From assembly GCF_021190915.1 (NCBI RefSeq), contig NZ_JAIOAP010000016.1:124001-188000 (forward strand): a stretch of 64,000 nt of DNA. Reading direction: 5' to 3'. The notes beneath the pieces are model-generated. The model saw only the letters and a program-made list of their open reading frames with translations, searched no databases and was not told the DNA's origin. The translations under genes were made by a program, and so were the position numbers. Shown piece by piece: positions 42,740-51,013 of this stretch (position 1 is the first letter of the stretch; the number at the start of each line of letters is the position of its first letter). This stretch comes from Cohnella silvisoli. GTDB taxonomy: Bacteria > Bacillota > Bacilli > Paenibacillales > Paenibacillaceae.

Positions 42740-43921
42740 CTATTTGTCGTTTAGCGCTACAACGCCTGGAAGGACTTTGCCTTCCATGAACTCTAGCGAC
42801 GCTCCGCCGCCCGTGGAAATATGGTCCATCTGGTCCGCCAATTTGAACTTCTCCGCTGCGGCTGCAGAATCTCCGCCTCCAATTATGGTATATGCATCGG
42901 TAGTTGCGCAAGCTTGAGCAACCGCACGAGTACCATGAGAGAAAGGCTCGATTTCGAATACGCCCATCGGTCCGTTCCAGACGACTAGCTTAGAATTCTT
43001 GATGACGTCCGCATAGATTTCGCGAGTTTTCGGCCCGATATCGATACCTTCCCACTCCGCAGGAATGTGGTCGGTATCCACGATATCCGTGTTCGCGGAA
43101 GCGCTGAAGCCGTCGGCTACGACGATATCAACCGGAATGTAGAAGTTCTTGCCGAGTTGCTTCGCTTTCTCGATGAATCCGAGGGATTGCTCCAGCTTGG
43201 AATTGTCGAGCAAGGATTTGCCGATTTCTTTGCCTTGCGCTTTAAGGAACGTATAGCTAAGTCCGCCGCCTATAATGATATTGTCGGCGATCTCGATCAT
43301 TTTGTTGATAACGTCGATTTTATCTTTGACTTTGGAGCCGCCCACGATAGCCGTAAAAGGACGCTCCGGGTTGTGCAGAGCTTTGCCGAGTACTTCCAGC
43401 TCTTTCTCCATCAGAAGGCCGGATACGGCCGGAATATGGTGAGCGATGCCTTCCGTTGAAGCATGCGCGCGGTGAGCGGCGCCGAATGCATCGTTCACGA
43501 ACAGATCCGCTAATTGGGCAAAAGCTTTGGCCAAGCCTACGTCGTTGCTTTCCTCGCCCGGGTGGAACCGAACGTTTTCAAGCAGGAGCACGTCTCCGTT
43601 CTGTAGCGCGTCCACCTTAGCCTGTACGCTTGAACCTACGACTTCGTCCGCTTTAACGACTTGTTTGCCTAGCAGATCGGAAAGACGAGCGGCAACGGGA
43701 GTCAACCGCAGCTCTTCCACGACTTCGCCTTTAGGACGACCTAAGTGGCTGGCCAGAATAACTTTCGCGCCTTTCTCGATCAAATACTTAATCGTTGGCA
43801 ACGTCTCGCGAATACGAGTGTCATCCGTAATGGCGCCGTTCTCTAACGGTACGTTAAAGTCAACCCGTACGAATACTTTCTTCCCTGCAACATCGACTTC
43901 CCTAACGCTTTTCTTGTTCAA
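42740..43921 (-). CDS. pgk: Phosphoglycerate kinase
   Basis: A 393-residue enzyme making ATP from 1,3-bisphosphoglycerate. It has the N-terminal signature KVFVRVDFNVPLENG, substrate-binding SHLGRPKGEV, the hinge region, and the nucleotide loop GGGDSAAAAEKF. The start is TTG 43921 with GAGGAGG 8 bases upstream, giving MNKKSVREVDVAGK; no ATG fits better. It follows gapA after a 100-bp gap that holds a stable hairpin. Confidence 0.97.
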   Translation of the reverse strand: MNKKSVREVDVAGKKVFVRVDFNVPLENGAITDDTRIRETLPTIKYLIEKGAKVILASHLGRPKGEVVEELRLTPVAARLSDLLGKQVVKADEVVGSSVQAKVDALQNGDVLLLENVRFHPGEESNDVGLAKAFAQLADLFVNDAFGAAHRAHASTEGIAHHIPAVSGLLMEKELEVLGKALHNPERPFTAIVGGSKVKDKIDVINKMIEIADNIIIGGGLSYTFLKAQGKEIGKSLLDNSKLEQSLGFIEKAKQLGKNFYIPVDIVVADGFSASANTDIVDTDHIPAEWEGIDIGPKTREIYADVIKNSKLVVWNGPMGVFEIEPFSHGTRAVAQACATTDAYTIIGGGDSAAAAEKFKLADQMDHISTGGGASLEFMEGKVLPGVVALNDK

Positions 43922-43962
43922 GAGTCAAACCTCCTCGGGTGGCTGCAAATCTCCTTGCAAAA

Positions 43963-43995
43963 GCGTGTCCCGGTTTGCTGGGCAACCCGGGACGC
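43963..43995 (-). other. Intercistronic hairpin between gapA and pgk
   Basis: On the minus strand, a GC-rich stem GCGTCCCGGGTT / AACCGGGACACGC (one bulge) is followed only by TTTTG. It could act as a partial terminator or an RNA stability and processing element that sets gapA expression above the downstream genes. In B. subtilis this operon is processed, but at a different junction. Confidence 0.5.
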
Positions 43996-44021
43996 TAGCG
44001 ATATGAGCATGAAATTGTTTC

Positions 44022-45032
44022 TTACAGGCCTTTGCTGGCGATGAATGCAGCCAAATCAACAACGCGGTTGGAATAGCCCCACTCGTTGTCGTACCAGGAG
44101 ATGACTTTAACCATGTTGCCTTCGACAACCATCGTCGACAATGCGTCTATCGTGGAAGAAGCAGGATCGCCGTTGTAGTCGCTGGAAACAAGCGGCTCTT
44201 CGGAGTAGTTAAGAATGCCTTTAAGAGGACCTTCGGAAGCAGCTTTCAGAGCCGCGTTCACTTCTTCAACCGTAACGTTTACTTTCAGCTCTGCTACGAG
44301 ATCCGTAACGGAAACGTTAGGAGTAGGAACGCGCATGGACATACCGTTTAACTTGCCTTTCAATTCAGGCAATACGAGAGAAACGGCTTTAGCGGCACCC
44401 GTGGAAGAAGGAATGATATTCTCGGCGGCAGCGCGCGCGCGGCGCAGGTCTTTATGCGGAAGATCCAGAACGCTTTGGTCGTTCGTGTAAGAGTGGATCG
44501 TGTTCATCATGCCTTTAACGATTCCGAATTGGTCGTTCAATACTTTAGCGAAAGGCGCCAAGCAGTTCGTCGTACAAGAAGCGTTGGAGATGATTGTATG
44601 GGCGGATGGATCGTATTTGTCGTTGTTTACGCCCATAACGATCGTGATATCTTCGTTCGTAGCAGGTGCGGAGATAATAACTTTCTTCGCGCCGCCTTTC
44701 AAGTGAAGTTCTGCTTTTTCTTTAGCCGTGAAAATACCCGTGGACTCGACAACGATCTCAGCGCCTACGGAAGACCAAGGCAGGTTGCCGGGATCACGTT
44801 CAGCGAATACTTTAACCGTTCTGCCGTTTACGATAAGCGCGCCTTCGCCCACTTCAACCGTTCCGTCTAATTTGCCATGAGTCGTATCATATTTCAATAG
44901 GTGAGCAAGCGTGCTAACGTCGGTCAGATCGTTGATTGCAACGATTTCTACGTTCGGGTTTTTCAGCGAAGCGCGGAATACGTTACGTCCGATACGTCCA
45001 AATCCGTTAATTCCAACTTTTACTACAGCCAT
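44022..45032 (-). CDS. gapA: Glyceraldehyde-3-phosphate dehydrogenase, glycolytic type
   Basis: A 336-residue NAD-dependent dehydrogenase. The Rossmann start KVGINGFGRIGRNVFRAS, catalytic Cys in SNASCTTNCLAPFAKVLND, and the C-terminal WYDNEWGYSNRVVDL are all typical. ATG 45032 has a strong AAGGAGGAA upstream. It follows cggR by 119 bp, the standard Firmicute arrangement in which CggR controls gapA and the genes behind it, so I call the glycolytic (gapA) rather than the gluconeogenic form. Confidence 0.96.
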   Translation of the reverse strand: MAVVKVGINGFGRIGRNVFRASLKNPNVEIVAINDLTDVSTLAHLLKYDTTHGKLDGTVEVGEGALIVNGRTVKVFAERDPGNLPWSSVGAEIVVESTGIFTAKEKAELHLKGGAKKVIISAPATNEDITIVMGVNNDKYDPSAHTIISNASCTTNCLAPFAKVLNDQFGIVKGMMNTIHSYTNDQSVLDLPHKDLRRARAAAENIIPSSTGAAKAVSLVLPELKGKLNGMSMRVPTPNVSVTDLVAELKVNVTVEEVNAALKAASEGPLKGILNYSEEPLVSSDYNGDPASSTIDALSTMVVEGNMVKVISWYDNEWGYSNRVVDLAAFIASKGL

Positions 45033-45151
45033 GTTTGGTTCCTCCTTGGGATGATAACGATTTTTTTGATCTATATATCAGGCGTCGTTAACGCCGAGAC
45101 CACTATGAGTAGGATTACCCTATTTTCCAGCTTGTAACTTAATGATCAAGA

Positions 45152-46174
45152 TTAAACGTGTCTCAATGCCTCCGTTGCTCCCGCTTCATCGGTCACAAGC
45201 ACGTCGTCATGCCCGAATCTCATTACCGACGCGATGGCGTCACCCTTGCTGCTTCCGCCCGCGATACCGATGACGATGCCCGCCGCTTCGATATCTTCCA
45301 GCCGTAAGCCTGCCGTCGCCATCCGATGAACCACTTTGCCGTTGCGGTCGAAATAATAACCGAATGCTTCCGCAAGCGCGCCATCCTTGACGAGCTCTTC
45401 TTTCGTCTCGTCCTTGAGCTTCCGTCTTCTAGCCATTGTCGCCGCATCCCCGATACCGTGAACAACTATGCGCGCGCTCCGAATCATATCGACCACTTCG
45501 CGAACATTGGGCTCTTGCATAATGGTCTGATAAGCTTCTTCGCTCAGATGATCGGGTACATGGAGCATTCGATATCGTGCACCGGTGCGTTTGGCCAACT
45601 CCGAGGCAATCGTGTTCGCCTGGTAATCTACGCTTTCTCCCAAACCGCCCCGAGCTGGCACGAACCAATTGTCTTTCATCTGCGAAGGGGTAGCGAATTG
45701 CGACGCCATTCGGGCCATCGTCGATCCGCCCATCACCGCAACGACATCGCCGGCAGTGAGGCTATCCCGCAAGACTCGGCTTCCCGCCCGGCCTAACTCC
45801 ATTTTAGTATGATCGGAGGTATCGGAATCGCCAGCCACGATAATGACTCGCTTCAGTCCGAATGCCGTACGAACCGCCTCTTCCAAAGCCGAGAGCCCGA
45901 ACAGTTCCTTCACGATCGGCTCCATCTCTTCCACTAGCTGCCGTCCGCTTTCGCTAAGCGTCATTCCTGCCGCAGCGGTATCAAGCAGCCCTTGCGCCCG
46001 CAATACCTCGAGCTCCGATCTAAGCACGCGCTCCGTTAAGTCAACGCTAGTTGCCAGCGTGCGCCGCCCTATCGTTCCCTCCAAGTGTATCCGGTGCAAA
46101 ATTTCATACCTTTTCTCCATCACTTGCAGGAGGTCCGGCAACAATTTCTTCTGAATCTCTACGATTTTCCGCAT
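45152..46174 (-). CDS. cggR: Central glycolytic genes regulator CggR
   Basis: A 340-residue SorC-family repressor, the same length as B. subtilis CggR. The N-terminus MRKIVEIQKKLLPDLLQVME matches the family start, followed by a winged helix-turn-helix (IGRRTLATSVDLTERVLRSE), and the effector domain has MGGSTMARMA, FVPARGGLGESV, VHGIGDAATMARRR and EAFGYYFD. Fructose-1,6-bisphosphate is the known inducer in the family. I choose ATG 46174, preceded by AGGAGG at about 13 bases; an ATG at 46222 lacks a ribosome site. It autoregulates through the operator at 46243-46278. Confidence 0.95.
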   Translation of the reverse strand: MRKIVEIQKKLLPDLLQVMEKRYEILHRIHLEGTIGRRTLATSVDLTERVLRSELEVLRAQGLLDTAAAGMTLSESGRQLVEEMEPIVKELFGLSALEEAVRTAFGLKRVIIVAGDSDTSDHTKMELGRAGSRVLRDSLTAGDVVAVMGGSTMARMASQFATPSQMKDNWFVPARGGLGESVDYQANTIASELAKRTGARYRMLHVPDHLSEEAYQTIMQEPNVREVVDMIRSARIVVHGIGDAATMARRRKLKDETKEELVKDGALAEAFGYYFDRNGKVVHRMATAGLRLEDIEAAGIVIGIAGGSSKGDAIASVMRFGHDDVLVTDEAGATEALRHV

Positions 46175-46242
46175 TCTCTTCGCGTATCCTCCTGTGACCG
46201 GATGGCCATCATCGGCAGTCATGCGAACATCTGGAATGTTGG

Positions 46243-46278
46243 ACGAAAAACGTCCCGCTATGCATTTTTAAGTCCCAC
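46243..46278 (-). promoter_or_regulatory. CggR operator
   Basis: On the minus strand, two direct half-sites fit the known CggR pattern (CGGGAC, N6, TGTC, then N4, then the same again). The first is TGGGAC-N6-ATGC and the second CGGGAC-N6-CGTC, separated by ATAG. The spacing is exact over 36 bp and it begins just 5 bp downstream of the -10, ideal for roadblock repression. Confidence 0.8.
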
Positions 46279-46283
46279 TCTTA

Positions 46284-46312
46284 TTTTATCCAATTTGCTC
46301 TCCTGTTGCAAC
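46284..46312 (-). promoter_or_regulatory. cggR-gapA operon promoter
   Basis: On the minus strand, TTGCAA (46307-46312) and TAAAAT (46284-46289) with a 17-base spacer, directly upstream of the CggR operator. Confidence 0.75.
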
Positions 46313-46405
46313 CCTTTCCGTACACCAAAATAACAAATTTACCATCGTCTATTTGCTTGCTTTTTCTCCCGTCATCCCATATAATAACTCTTGCTGTTAC
46401 AATGA

Positions 46406-46480
46406 GCGCCCGTGGTCCAACGGATATGACGCAGCCCTCCGAAGGCTGAGATTGAGGTTCGATTCCTCACGGGCGCGCCA
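46406..46480 (+). tRNA. tRNA-Arg(CCG)
   Basis: A 75-nt tRNA with encoded CCA. Acceptor stem GCGCCCG / CGGGCGC with discriminator G, anticodon arm AGCCCT-CCG-AAGGCT (anticodon CCG, codon CGG), and T-arm GAGGTTCGATTCCTC. A terminator follows. Confidence 0.96.
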
Positions 46481-46510
46481 ATTTTTCACCAAACAATAGC
46501 ATACAGCACA

Positions 46511-46538
46511 ACCGACCGTTCCATACGGTCGGTTTTTT
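46511..46538 (+). terminator. tRNA-Arg terminator
   Basis: Perfect stem ACCGACCG / CGGTCGGT with a 7-base loop and seven T. Confidence 0.9.
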
Positions 46539-46570
46539 TGTGTCCACGCTCCAAGCAACTCGATAACCTC

Positions 46571-46610
46571 TTTGACTTTCTTTGACTTTTACATTCGGAT
46601 TCGCTATGAT
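46571..46610 (+). promoter_or_regulatory. clpP promoter with overlapping CtsR box
   Basis: TTTGACT-TTC-TTTGACT (46571-46587) is the CtsR heptad direct repeat (reverse complement of AGTCAAA-N3-AGTCAAA). Its second half overlaps the -35 TTGACT (46582-46587), followed by 17 bases and TATGAT (46605-46610). Repression by CtsR and heat induction of clpP are expected. Confidence 0.85.
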
Positions 46611-46643
46611 AATAAAACAAAAACATGAGGAGGGACGTCAAAC

Positions 46644-47228
46644 ATGAGTTTCGTACCTATGGTTGTCGAGCAAACTAACCGCGGAGAACGGGCATATGAC
46701 ATTTATTCCCGATTGCTTAAAGATCGAATCGTATTTCTGGGTACACAGGTGAATGACGTGGTTGCCAACTCCATCATCGCTCAGCTGCTGTTCTTGGCGG
46801 CCGAGGATCCGGAAAAAGACATCCACCTCTACATCAACAGCCCCGGCGGCTCCATCACATCCGGAATGGCCATTTACGATACGATGCAGTTCATCAAACC
46901 CGACGTTTCCACCATCTGCGTCGGCATGGCCGCATCGATGGGCGCTTTCCTGCTAGCGGCAGGCGCCAAAGGCAAACGGTTTGCCCTTCCGAATAGCGAG
47001 GTCATGATTCACCAGCCGCTCGGCGGAGCAGAAGGTCAAGCAAGCGACATCGAAATTCGGGCCCGCCGGATCCTCAAGCTGCGCGATAAGCTGAATGGCA
47101 TTCTTGCGGAGCGCACCGGTCAACCCCTCGAGCGTATCGAGAAAGACACGGACCGCGATAATTTCATGGAAGCCGAAGTAGCCCAGCAATACGGACTGAT
47201 CGACAAAGTCATCGACAAAGTTGTTTAA
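46644..47228 (+). CDS. clpP: ATP-dependent Clp protease proteolytic subunit
   Basis: A 194-residue serine protease that forms the 14-mer chamber used by ClpX and ClpC. The catalytic Ser in CVGMAASMGAFLL, His in EVMIHQPLGG and Asp in KDTDRDNFMEAEVAQQYGLI are present, and the N-terminus FVPMVVEQTNRGERAYDIYS is typical. ATG 46644 has GAGGAGGG upstream. It stands alone, with a CtsR-controlled promoter in front and a terminator behind. Confidence 0.98.
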   Translation: MSFVPMVVEQTNRGERAYDIYSRLLKDRIVFLGTQVNDVVANSIIAQLLFLAAEDPEKDIHLYINSPGGSITSGMAIYDTMQFIKPDVSTICVGMAASMGAFLLAAGAKGKRFALPNSEVMIHQPLGGAEGQASDIEIRARRILKLRDKLNGILAERTGQPLERIEKDTDRDNFMEAEVAQQYGLIDKVIDKVV

Positions 47229-47249
47229 TCCATCAGGATCGCTTGAAAA

Positions 47250-47291
47250 TAAAACCTCTTCCTCCCTGTAATAAGGGGCGAAGAGGTTTTT
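47250..47291 (+). terminator. clpP terminator
   Basis: 11-bp stem AAAACCTCTTC / GAAGAGGTTTT with an 18-base loop, ending in TTT. The following 150 bp up to sda show nothing further. Confidence 0.85.
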
Positions 47292-47442
47292 AACATACAT
47301 TGTTTCCCATGTCAATAAAAATTCAAAACTTTGAATGCCCTCTCTGCGAGCCGGACAATCCATGATAGACTGTTTTATAAGGTTATACCATATACATCCA
47401 ATTCTAGTTATCTCTTAGGAACTCTGGAAGAGAGGGATCTTT

Positions 47443-47703
47443 ATGTCACCACAGTCCTATCCTCACCTTGTAAACAAGTCATCTGAAGACAGAATGCCCA
47501 TAAGAAGCGCCAACGGAAGCCATATCGACATGGTAGCCGCTCGTCGGTTGAGTGATAAAGCTTCACTGCTTCGCCCGTTGAAAGATGAGCATCTGCTGGA
47601 AGTTTACAGGGAAGCTAAGAAAATGAACTTGTCCAACGAATTCATCGAGTTGTTGGAAGAGGCGCTTTCCATCCGCGAGATGGGTCATTACAAAGAGGCT
47701 TAA
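47443..47703 (+). CDS. sda: Sda-type sporulation kinase inhibitor with N-terminal extension
   Basis: The last 44 residues (LKDEHLLEVYREAKKMNLSN, then EFIELLEEALSIREMGH) match Sda, the helical-hairpin protein that binds sporulation histidine kinases and blocks phosphorelay entry when DNA replication is disturbed. B. subtilis Sda is about 46 residues; here about 42 extra residues precede it (MSPQSYPHLVNKSSEDR...). ATG 47443 has AGAGGGAT upstream, and no better ribosome site is seen before the Sda core. I do not see DnaA boxes in front of it, unlike B. subtilis. It is monocistronic with a terminator. Confidence 0.8.
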   Translation: MSPQSYPHLVNKSSEDRMPIRSANGSHIDMVAARRLSDKASLLRPLKDEHLLEVYREAKKMNLSNEFIELLEEALSIREMGHYKEA

Positions 47704-47767
47704 AGCTCGCTAGTACACCTAGATGGGGCTCTCCCGCATACATGTCATGTTGACCCCCATAACACAA

Positions 47768-47806
47768 AGGAAAAGAGGCGGAATAACTCCCGCCTCTTTT
47801 CCTTTT
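47768..47806 (+). terminator. Bidirectional terminator between sda and the SIMPL gene
   Basis: Perfect 11-bp stem AAAAGAGGCGG / CCGCCTCTTTT with an 8-base loop and A/T-runs on both sides, between two convergent genes. Confidence 0.85.
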
Positions 47807-47816
47807 CGCTACAAAC

Positions 47817-48584
47817 CTATTGCATTTCGTATTGAACCGTTACTTGCGTTCTGATTTCAATTTGCCCGGATTGCACGGATGAGGAAGCTCCGCTCGCAGC
47901 CATATCGTTCATCTGCATCTTAGCCTGTTCCCGCACGTACAAGATCGGATTGCTCGAAACATCGCCTTGCACGATATTAACGACGCCTTTCAACTGACGA
48001 TTCGCCGAAGTCGCGAGCACGCCCGCTTTAGCCGCGGCATTAGTCATCGCTTTCTTCAACGCATCCAATTCGTATTGATCGTTTTTCTCCGTTGCGAACT
48101 GCACTCCGTCCAGACGATTCGCGCCGGCCGCGGTCAACGCATCGAACAGCTTGCCGATTTCCGGCAGTTTCCGGTAGGTAACTTGAATGGAATGAACCGC
48201 GATGTACCCTTTCAGAACTTGGCCGTCCTTCTCCGTGTAGTTGTATTCCGGCTGCACATTAAATCCGGTTGTTTTCACGTCTTTCTTATCGATCGCGAAT
48301 TTCTCGTACAACGTCTTCTCGACTCCGGCGAACTTATCCGCATTCGCTTGTTGCGCATCCGCGGCTTTAGTGCCGCGTGTTTCAACCGCCAAGTTCAAAT
48401 ACGCGACGTCCGGCTCCACCATGATTGAACCGCTGGCCCCCACCGTTACCGTATAGGGCGGCGTTGTCGCCGCCGGAGACGATTCTGCAGACACGACATC
48501 CCCTGCCCCTCTTCCGAATCCGAACCATCCGATAACGACAGCCGCCATCGTAACCATTAACACTTGCAACGTCCGGTTTTTCAT
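47817..48584 (-). CDS. Secreted SIMPL-domain (DUF541) protein
   Basis: A 255-residue exported protein. Signal peptide 1-32 (LQVLMVTMAAVVIGWFGFG), then a SIMPL domain (about 42-250) with VGASGSIMVEPDVAYLNLAV, FNVQPEYNYTEKDG and the end TQVTVQYEMQ. SIMPL proteins are oligomeric envelope proteins; in B. subtilis the relative YjfA/YlyA-type role is not settled, and a stress or channel-like function has been suggested. It is monocistronic, convergent with sda, sharing a terminator. Confidence 0.9.
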   Translation of the reverse strand: MKNRTLQVLMVTMAAVVIGWFGFGRGAGDVVSAESSPAATTPPYTVTVGASGSIMVEPDVAYLNLAVETRGTKAADAQQANADKFAGVEKTLYEKFAIDKKDVKTTGFNVQPEYNYTEKDGQVLKGYIAVHSIQVTYRKLPEIGKLFDALTAAGANRLDGVQFATEKNDQYELDALKKAMTNAAAKAGVLATSANRQLKGVVNIVQGDVSSNPILYVREQAKMQMNDMAASGASSSVQSGQIEIRTQVTVQYEMQ

Positions 48585-48660
48585 GATTAATTACCCCTTT
48601 CAGCTTGTTTGACCTTATGACGCAATTAGCCCTCCAAAGGTTTCATTAAATTCAATAAAA

Positions 48661-48688
48661 ATGCAAAAAGCTCCCTGTCGGGAGCTTG
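48661..48688 (-). terminator. Terminator of the rapZ-yvcK-whiA-HPr operon
   Basis: On the minus strand, stem AAGCTCCC / GGGAGCTT with a 4-base loop, followed by TTTGCATTTTT, shortly after the HPr-like stop codon. Confidence 0.8.
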
Positions 48689-48701
48689 ATGCGAATAACG
48701 C

Positions 48702-48971
48702 TTATTGGTTTTCCAGCTCTTCTTTGCTTACAAGCTGCACTAAAGCGGTTACAGCTTGCTCTGCGTCGGAACCTTCCGCGCTGATCGCGACTTCCGTACC
48801 GGAGCTGATCGCCAGGCTCATAATGCCCATGATGCTTTTCGCGTTAACTTTCTTGTCATCCTTCTCCACGAAGACGTCTGAGGAGAATTTATTGGCTTCC
48901 TGCACGAAAAGTGCCGCCGGTCTGGCGTGAAGACCCGTTTTAAGCCGAACTACCACCGGCTGTCTCGTCAT
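48702..48971 (-). CDS. HPr-family protein at the Crh locus, with His15 and Ser46
   Basis: An 89-residue HPr-fold protein. Overall it resembles B. subtilis Crh (ARPAALFVQEANKFSSDVFV, KKVNAKSIMGIMSLA) and lies where crh does, behind whiA. Crh, however, has Gln at position 15, while here the loop reads KTGLHARPAA with His15, the residue phosphorylated by PTS Enzyme I. Ser46 (NAKSIMG), the HPr kinase site, is also present. It may therefore serve in sugar transport, in CcpA-dependent catabolite control, or both. I do not assign ptsH or crh. Confidence 0.9.
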   Translation of the reverse strand: MTRQPVVVRLKTGLHARPAALFVQEANKFSSDVFVEKDDKKVNAKSIMGIMSLAISSGTEVAISAEGSDAEQAVTALVQLVSKEELENQ

Positions 48972-49074
48972 GGACCGGATACCCCCTATCTTTAATTCGT
49001 CCCGCTGATCGGGACCCCCGTGCTATAGTTTCTTAACTATTATAACATTGATATGAACAAATGCGCCATACGGT

Positions 49075-50010
49075 TTATGCGCCGCCATTCCGGATTTTTT
49101 CAGCCCATTCGTCAAGCTTCCGAAGCCGGTGGTTTACCCCCGATTTACTGACCTGTCCTTTAAGCAAATCCCCGACTTCCTTCAAGTTGATATCGGGATG
49201 CTGAAGCCTGACTTCCGCCACCTCGCGCAGCTTGTCGGGCAAGTTGTGCAAGCCGACTTCCTTAACGAGAAGCTTGATGTTGTCGATTTGCCTGACGGCT
49301 GCTCCGATTGTTTTGTTCAGATTTGCCGTCTCGCAATTGACGATCCGATTAACGGAATTCCGCATATCCCGCATGATGCGAACATCCTCGAATTTGAACA
49401 AAGCTTGGTGAGCTCCTATTATGCTCAGAAACTCGATAATTTTTTCGCCTTCCTTAATGTACAGGATAAAACCTTTCTTACGCTCGATAAATCGCGCGTT
49501 CAGATGAAATTTATTCGCAAGATCCACCAAAGCCTGACAGTGCTCCTCATACATCGAAGCAATTTCCAGGTGGTAAGACGAACCTTCCGGATTGTTCACC
49601 GAACCGCCTGCCAGGAATGCGCCGCGTAGATAAGCTCTTTTGCAGCATGGCTTGCGAATCAGCTCTTTATCGATGCTCGGGTGAAACAAGAATCCTTCGG
49701 AGACGATTGATAATTCGTTAAGAATCGCCTCCGCGCCAACCGGTACCCTTACGACATACACGTTGTTCTTTTTGAGCCGCATTTTCTTGCGCACGAGCAG
49801 TTCAGTCACTACCGTAAAATGTCGCTTCAAAAGGGTGTACATCCGGCGTGAGATTGCGGCATTCTCGGTGGAAATATCGAGTACGACGCGTTTATTGGAC
49901 AGCGCGATCGTTCCGTTCATCCGGATCAATGCCGAAAGCTCCGCTTTCTCGCAGCAGCTCTCGGATTCCACCATCGTCAGTTCCTTCTTCGTTAGCGCCG
50001 CAAATGACAT
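49075..50010 (-). CDS. whiA: WhiA-type DNA-binding protein
   Basis: A 311-residue protein with an N-terminal LAGLIDADG homing-endonuclease-like domain that has lost catalysis (about 20-210; YLRGAFLAGGSVNNPEGSSY) and a C-terminal helix-turn-helix (about 225-305; LREVAEVRLQHPDINLKEVG, KSGVNHRLRKLDEWAEKI). In B. subtilis it affects cell division and chromosome segregation; in actinobacteria it is a sporulation regulator. ATG 50010 has AAGGGGTGA upstream and lies 7 bp after yvcK; the frame is open further but overlaps yvcK. Confidence 0.96.
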   Translation of the reverse strand: MSFAALTKKELTMVESESCCEKAELSALIRMNGTIALSNKRVVLDISTENAAISRRMYTLLKRHFTVVTELLVRKKMRLKKNNVYVVRVPVGAEAILNELSIVSEGFLFHPSIDKELIRKPCCKRAYLRGAFLAGGSVNNPEGSSYHLEIASMYEEHCQALVDLANKFHLNARFIERKKGFILYIKEGEKIIEFLSIIGAHQALFKFEDVRIMRDMRNSVNRIVNCETANLNKTIGAAVRQIDNIKLLVKEVGLHNLPDKLREVAEVRLQHPDINLKEVGDLLKGQVSKSGVNHRLRKLDEWAEKIRNGGA

Positions 50011-50017
50011 GCCTTTT

Positions 50018-51004
50018 TCACCCCTTTCGCAACATCCAATCTTCAACTAATTGATAAATATGATCGCTTAATTTGGCTGCGTCATGACGCAAATAAGTCC
50101 TGAACAACACAAGCGTGTCGGCAATGACCTTGTAGCCGCGACGGGTCACTTCCTCTAAGTCCAGATGAACCGCGGTGGAGCCTTTCTCCGCGTATAGGTT
50201 TTGAACCTGTGGAGGAATTTCCCCATCGTTAACGATAACATAATCAAATAGATGATGCCCAATATGCGCATGGATAGCCGTCAAATGATCGCTTACGGAA
50301 TAATTATCGGTTTCACCCGGCTGGGTCATCACGTTGCAAACGAACAGCTTAACCGCATCGGACTGGATAATCGCCTCTGCCAGCTTAGGTACGATAAGAT
50401 TCGGAAGAATGCTTGTGTAGAGACTCCCGGGTCCGATCAGAATGGCATCCGCCTCGCGAAGCGCTTGAACGGCCTCCGGGAGAGCTTCTACATCGGCCGG
50501 CTCGAGAAATACTTTACGGATGGCCAGCCCTGATTTCGGAATCGTGGATTCCCCCACGACGATCGAGCCGTCTTCCATCTCCGCTTTAAGTACGATCGCT
50601 TGATTGGCAGCAGGCAGTACGCGCCCCCGAACCGCGAAAATGCGGCTTAACTCGGTTATTCCCGTCATGAAGTCGCCCGTAATATCCGTCATCGCGGCGA
50701 GAATGAGATTGCCAAGGCTATGCCCGGCTAATCCAGTCCCGTTATTGAATCGATACTTAAGCACTTCGGCTAATAACGGCTCCGTGTCGGCAAGCGCGGT
50801 TAGAACGTTGCGAATATCCCCTGGCGGAGGGATTTGCAGCTCTTCGCGCAGAATACCGGAGCTTCCCCCATCATCCGCGACGGTTACGATTGCCGTAATG
50901 TCCAGCGGCTTCTGCTTTAATCCGCGGAGCATGACGGACAGGCCCGTGCCTCCGCCAATGACGACAATGCGCGGCTTGCGGGCGAGACTTGTATGCTGTG
51001 TCAT
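50018..51004 (-). CDS. yvcK: YvcK/gluconeogenesis factor (CofD-like)
   Basis: A 328-residue CofD-like protein needed for growth on gluconeogenic carbon sources and for normal cell shape in B. subtilis. It binds UDP-sugars. Features are the start RIVVIGGGTGLSVMLRGLK, ITAIVTVADDGGSSGILREE, GHSLGNLILAAM, and IGPGSLYTSILPNL. It lies between rapZ (9 bp upstream) and whiA (7 bp downstream), the conserved trio. Confidence 0.96.
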   Translation of the reverse strand: MTQHTSLARKPRIVVIGGGTGLSVMLRGLKQKPLDITAIVTVADDGGSSGILREELQIPPPGDIRNVLTALADTEPLLAEVLKYRFNNGTGLAGHSLGNLILAAMTDITGDFMTGITELSRIFAVRGRVLPAANQAIVLKAEMEDGSIVVGESTIPKSGLAIRKVFLEPADVEALPEAVQALREADAILIGPGSLYTSILPNLIVPKLAEAIIQSDAVKLFVCNVMTQPGETDNYSVSDHLTAIHAHIGHHLFDYVIVNDGEIPPQVQNLYAEKGSTAVHLDLEEVTRRGYKVIADTLVLFRTYLRHDAAKLSDHIYQLVEDWMLRKG

Positions 51005-51013
51005 CGCCTCACC

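Noticed and set aside
45033..45151. Riboswitch or second promoter between cggR and gapA
   Set aside because: Only a small GGCGT/ACGCC hairpin is visible; no known riboswitch core and no good promoter boxes.
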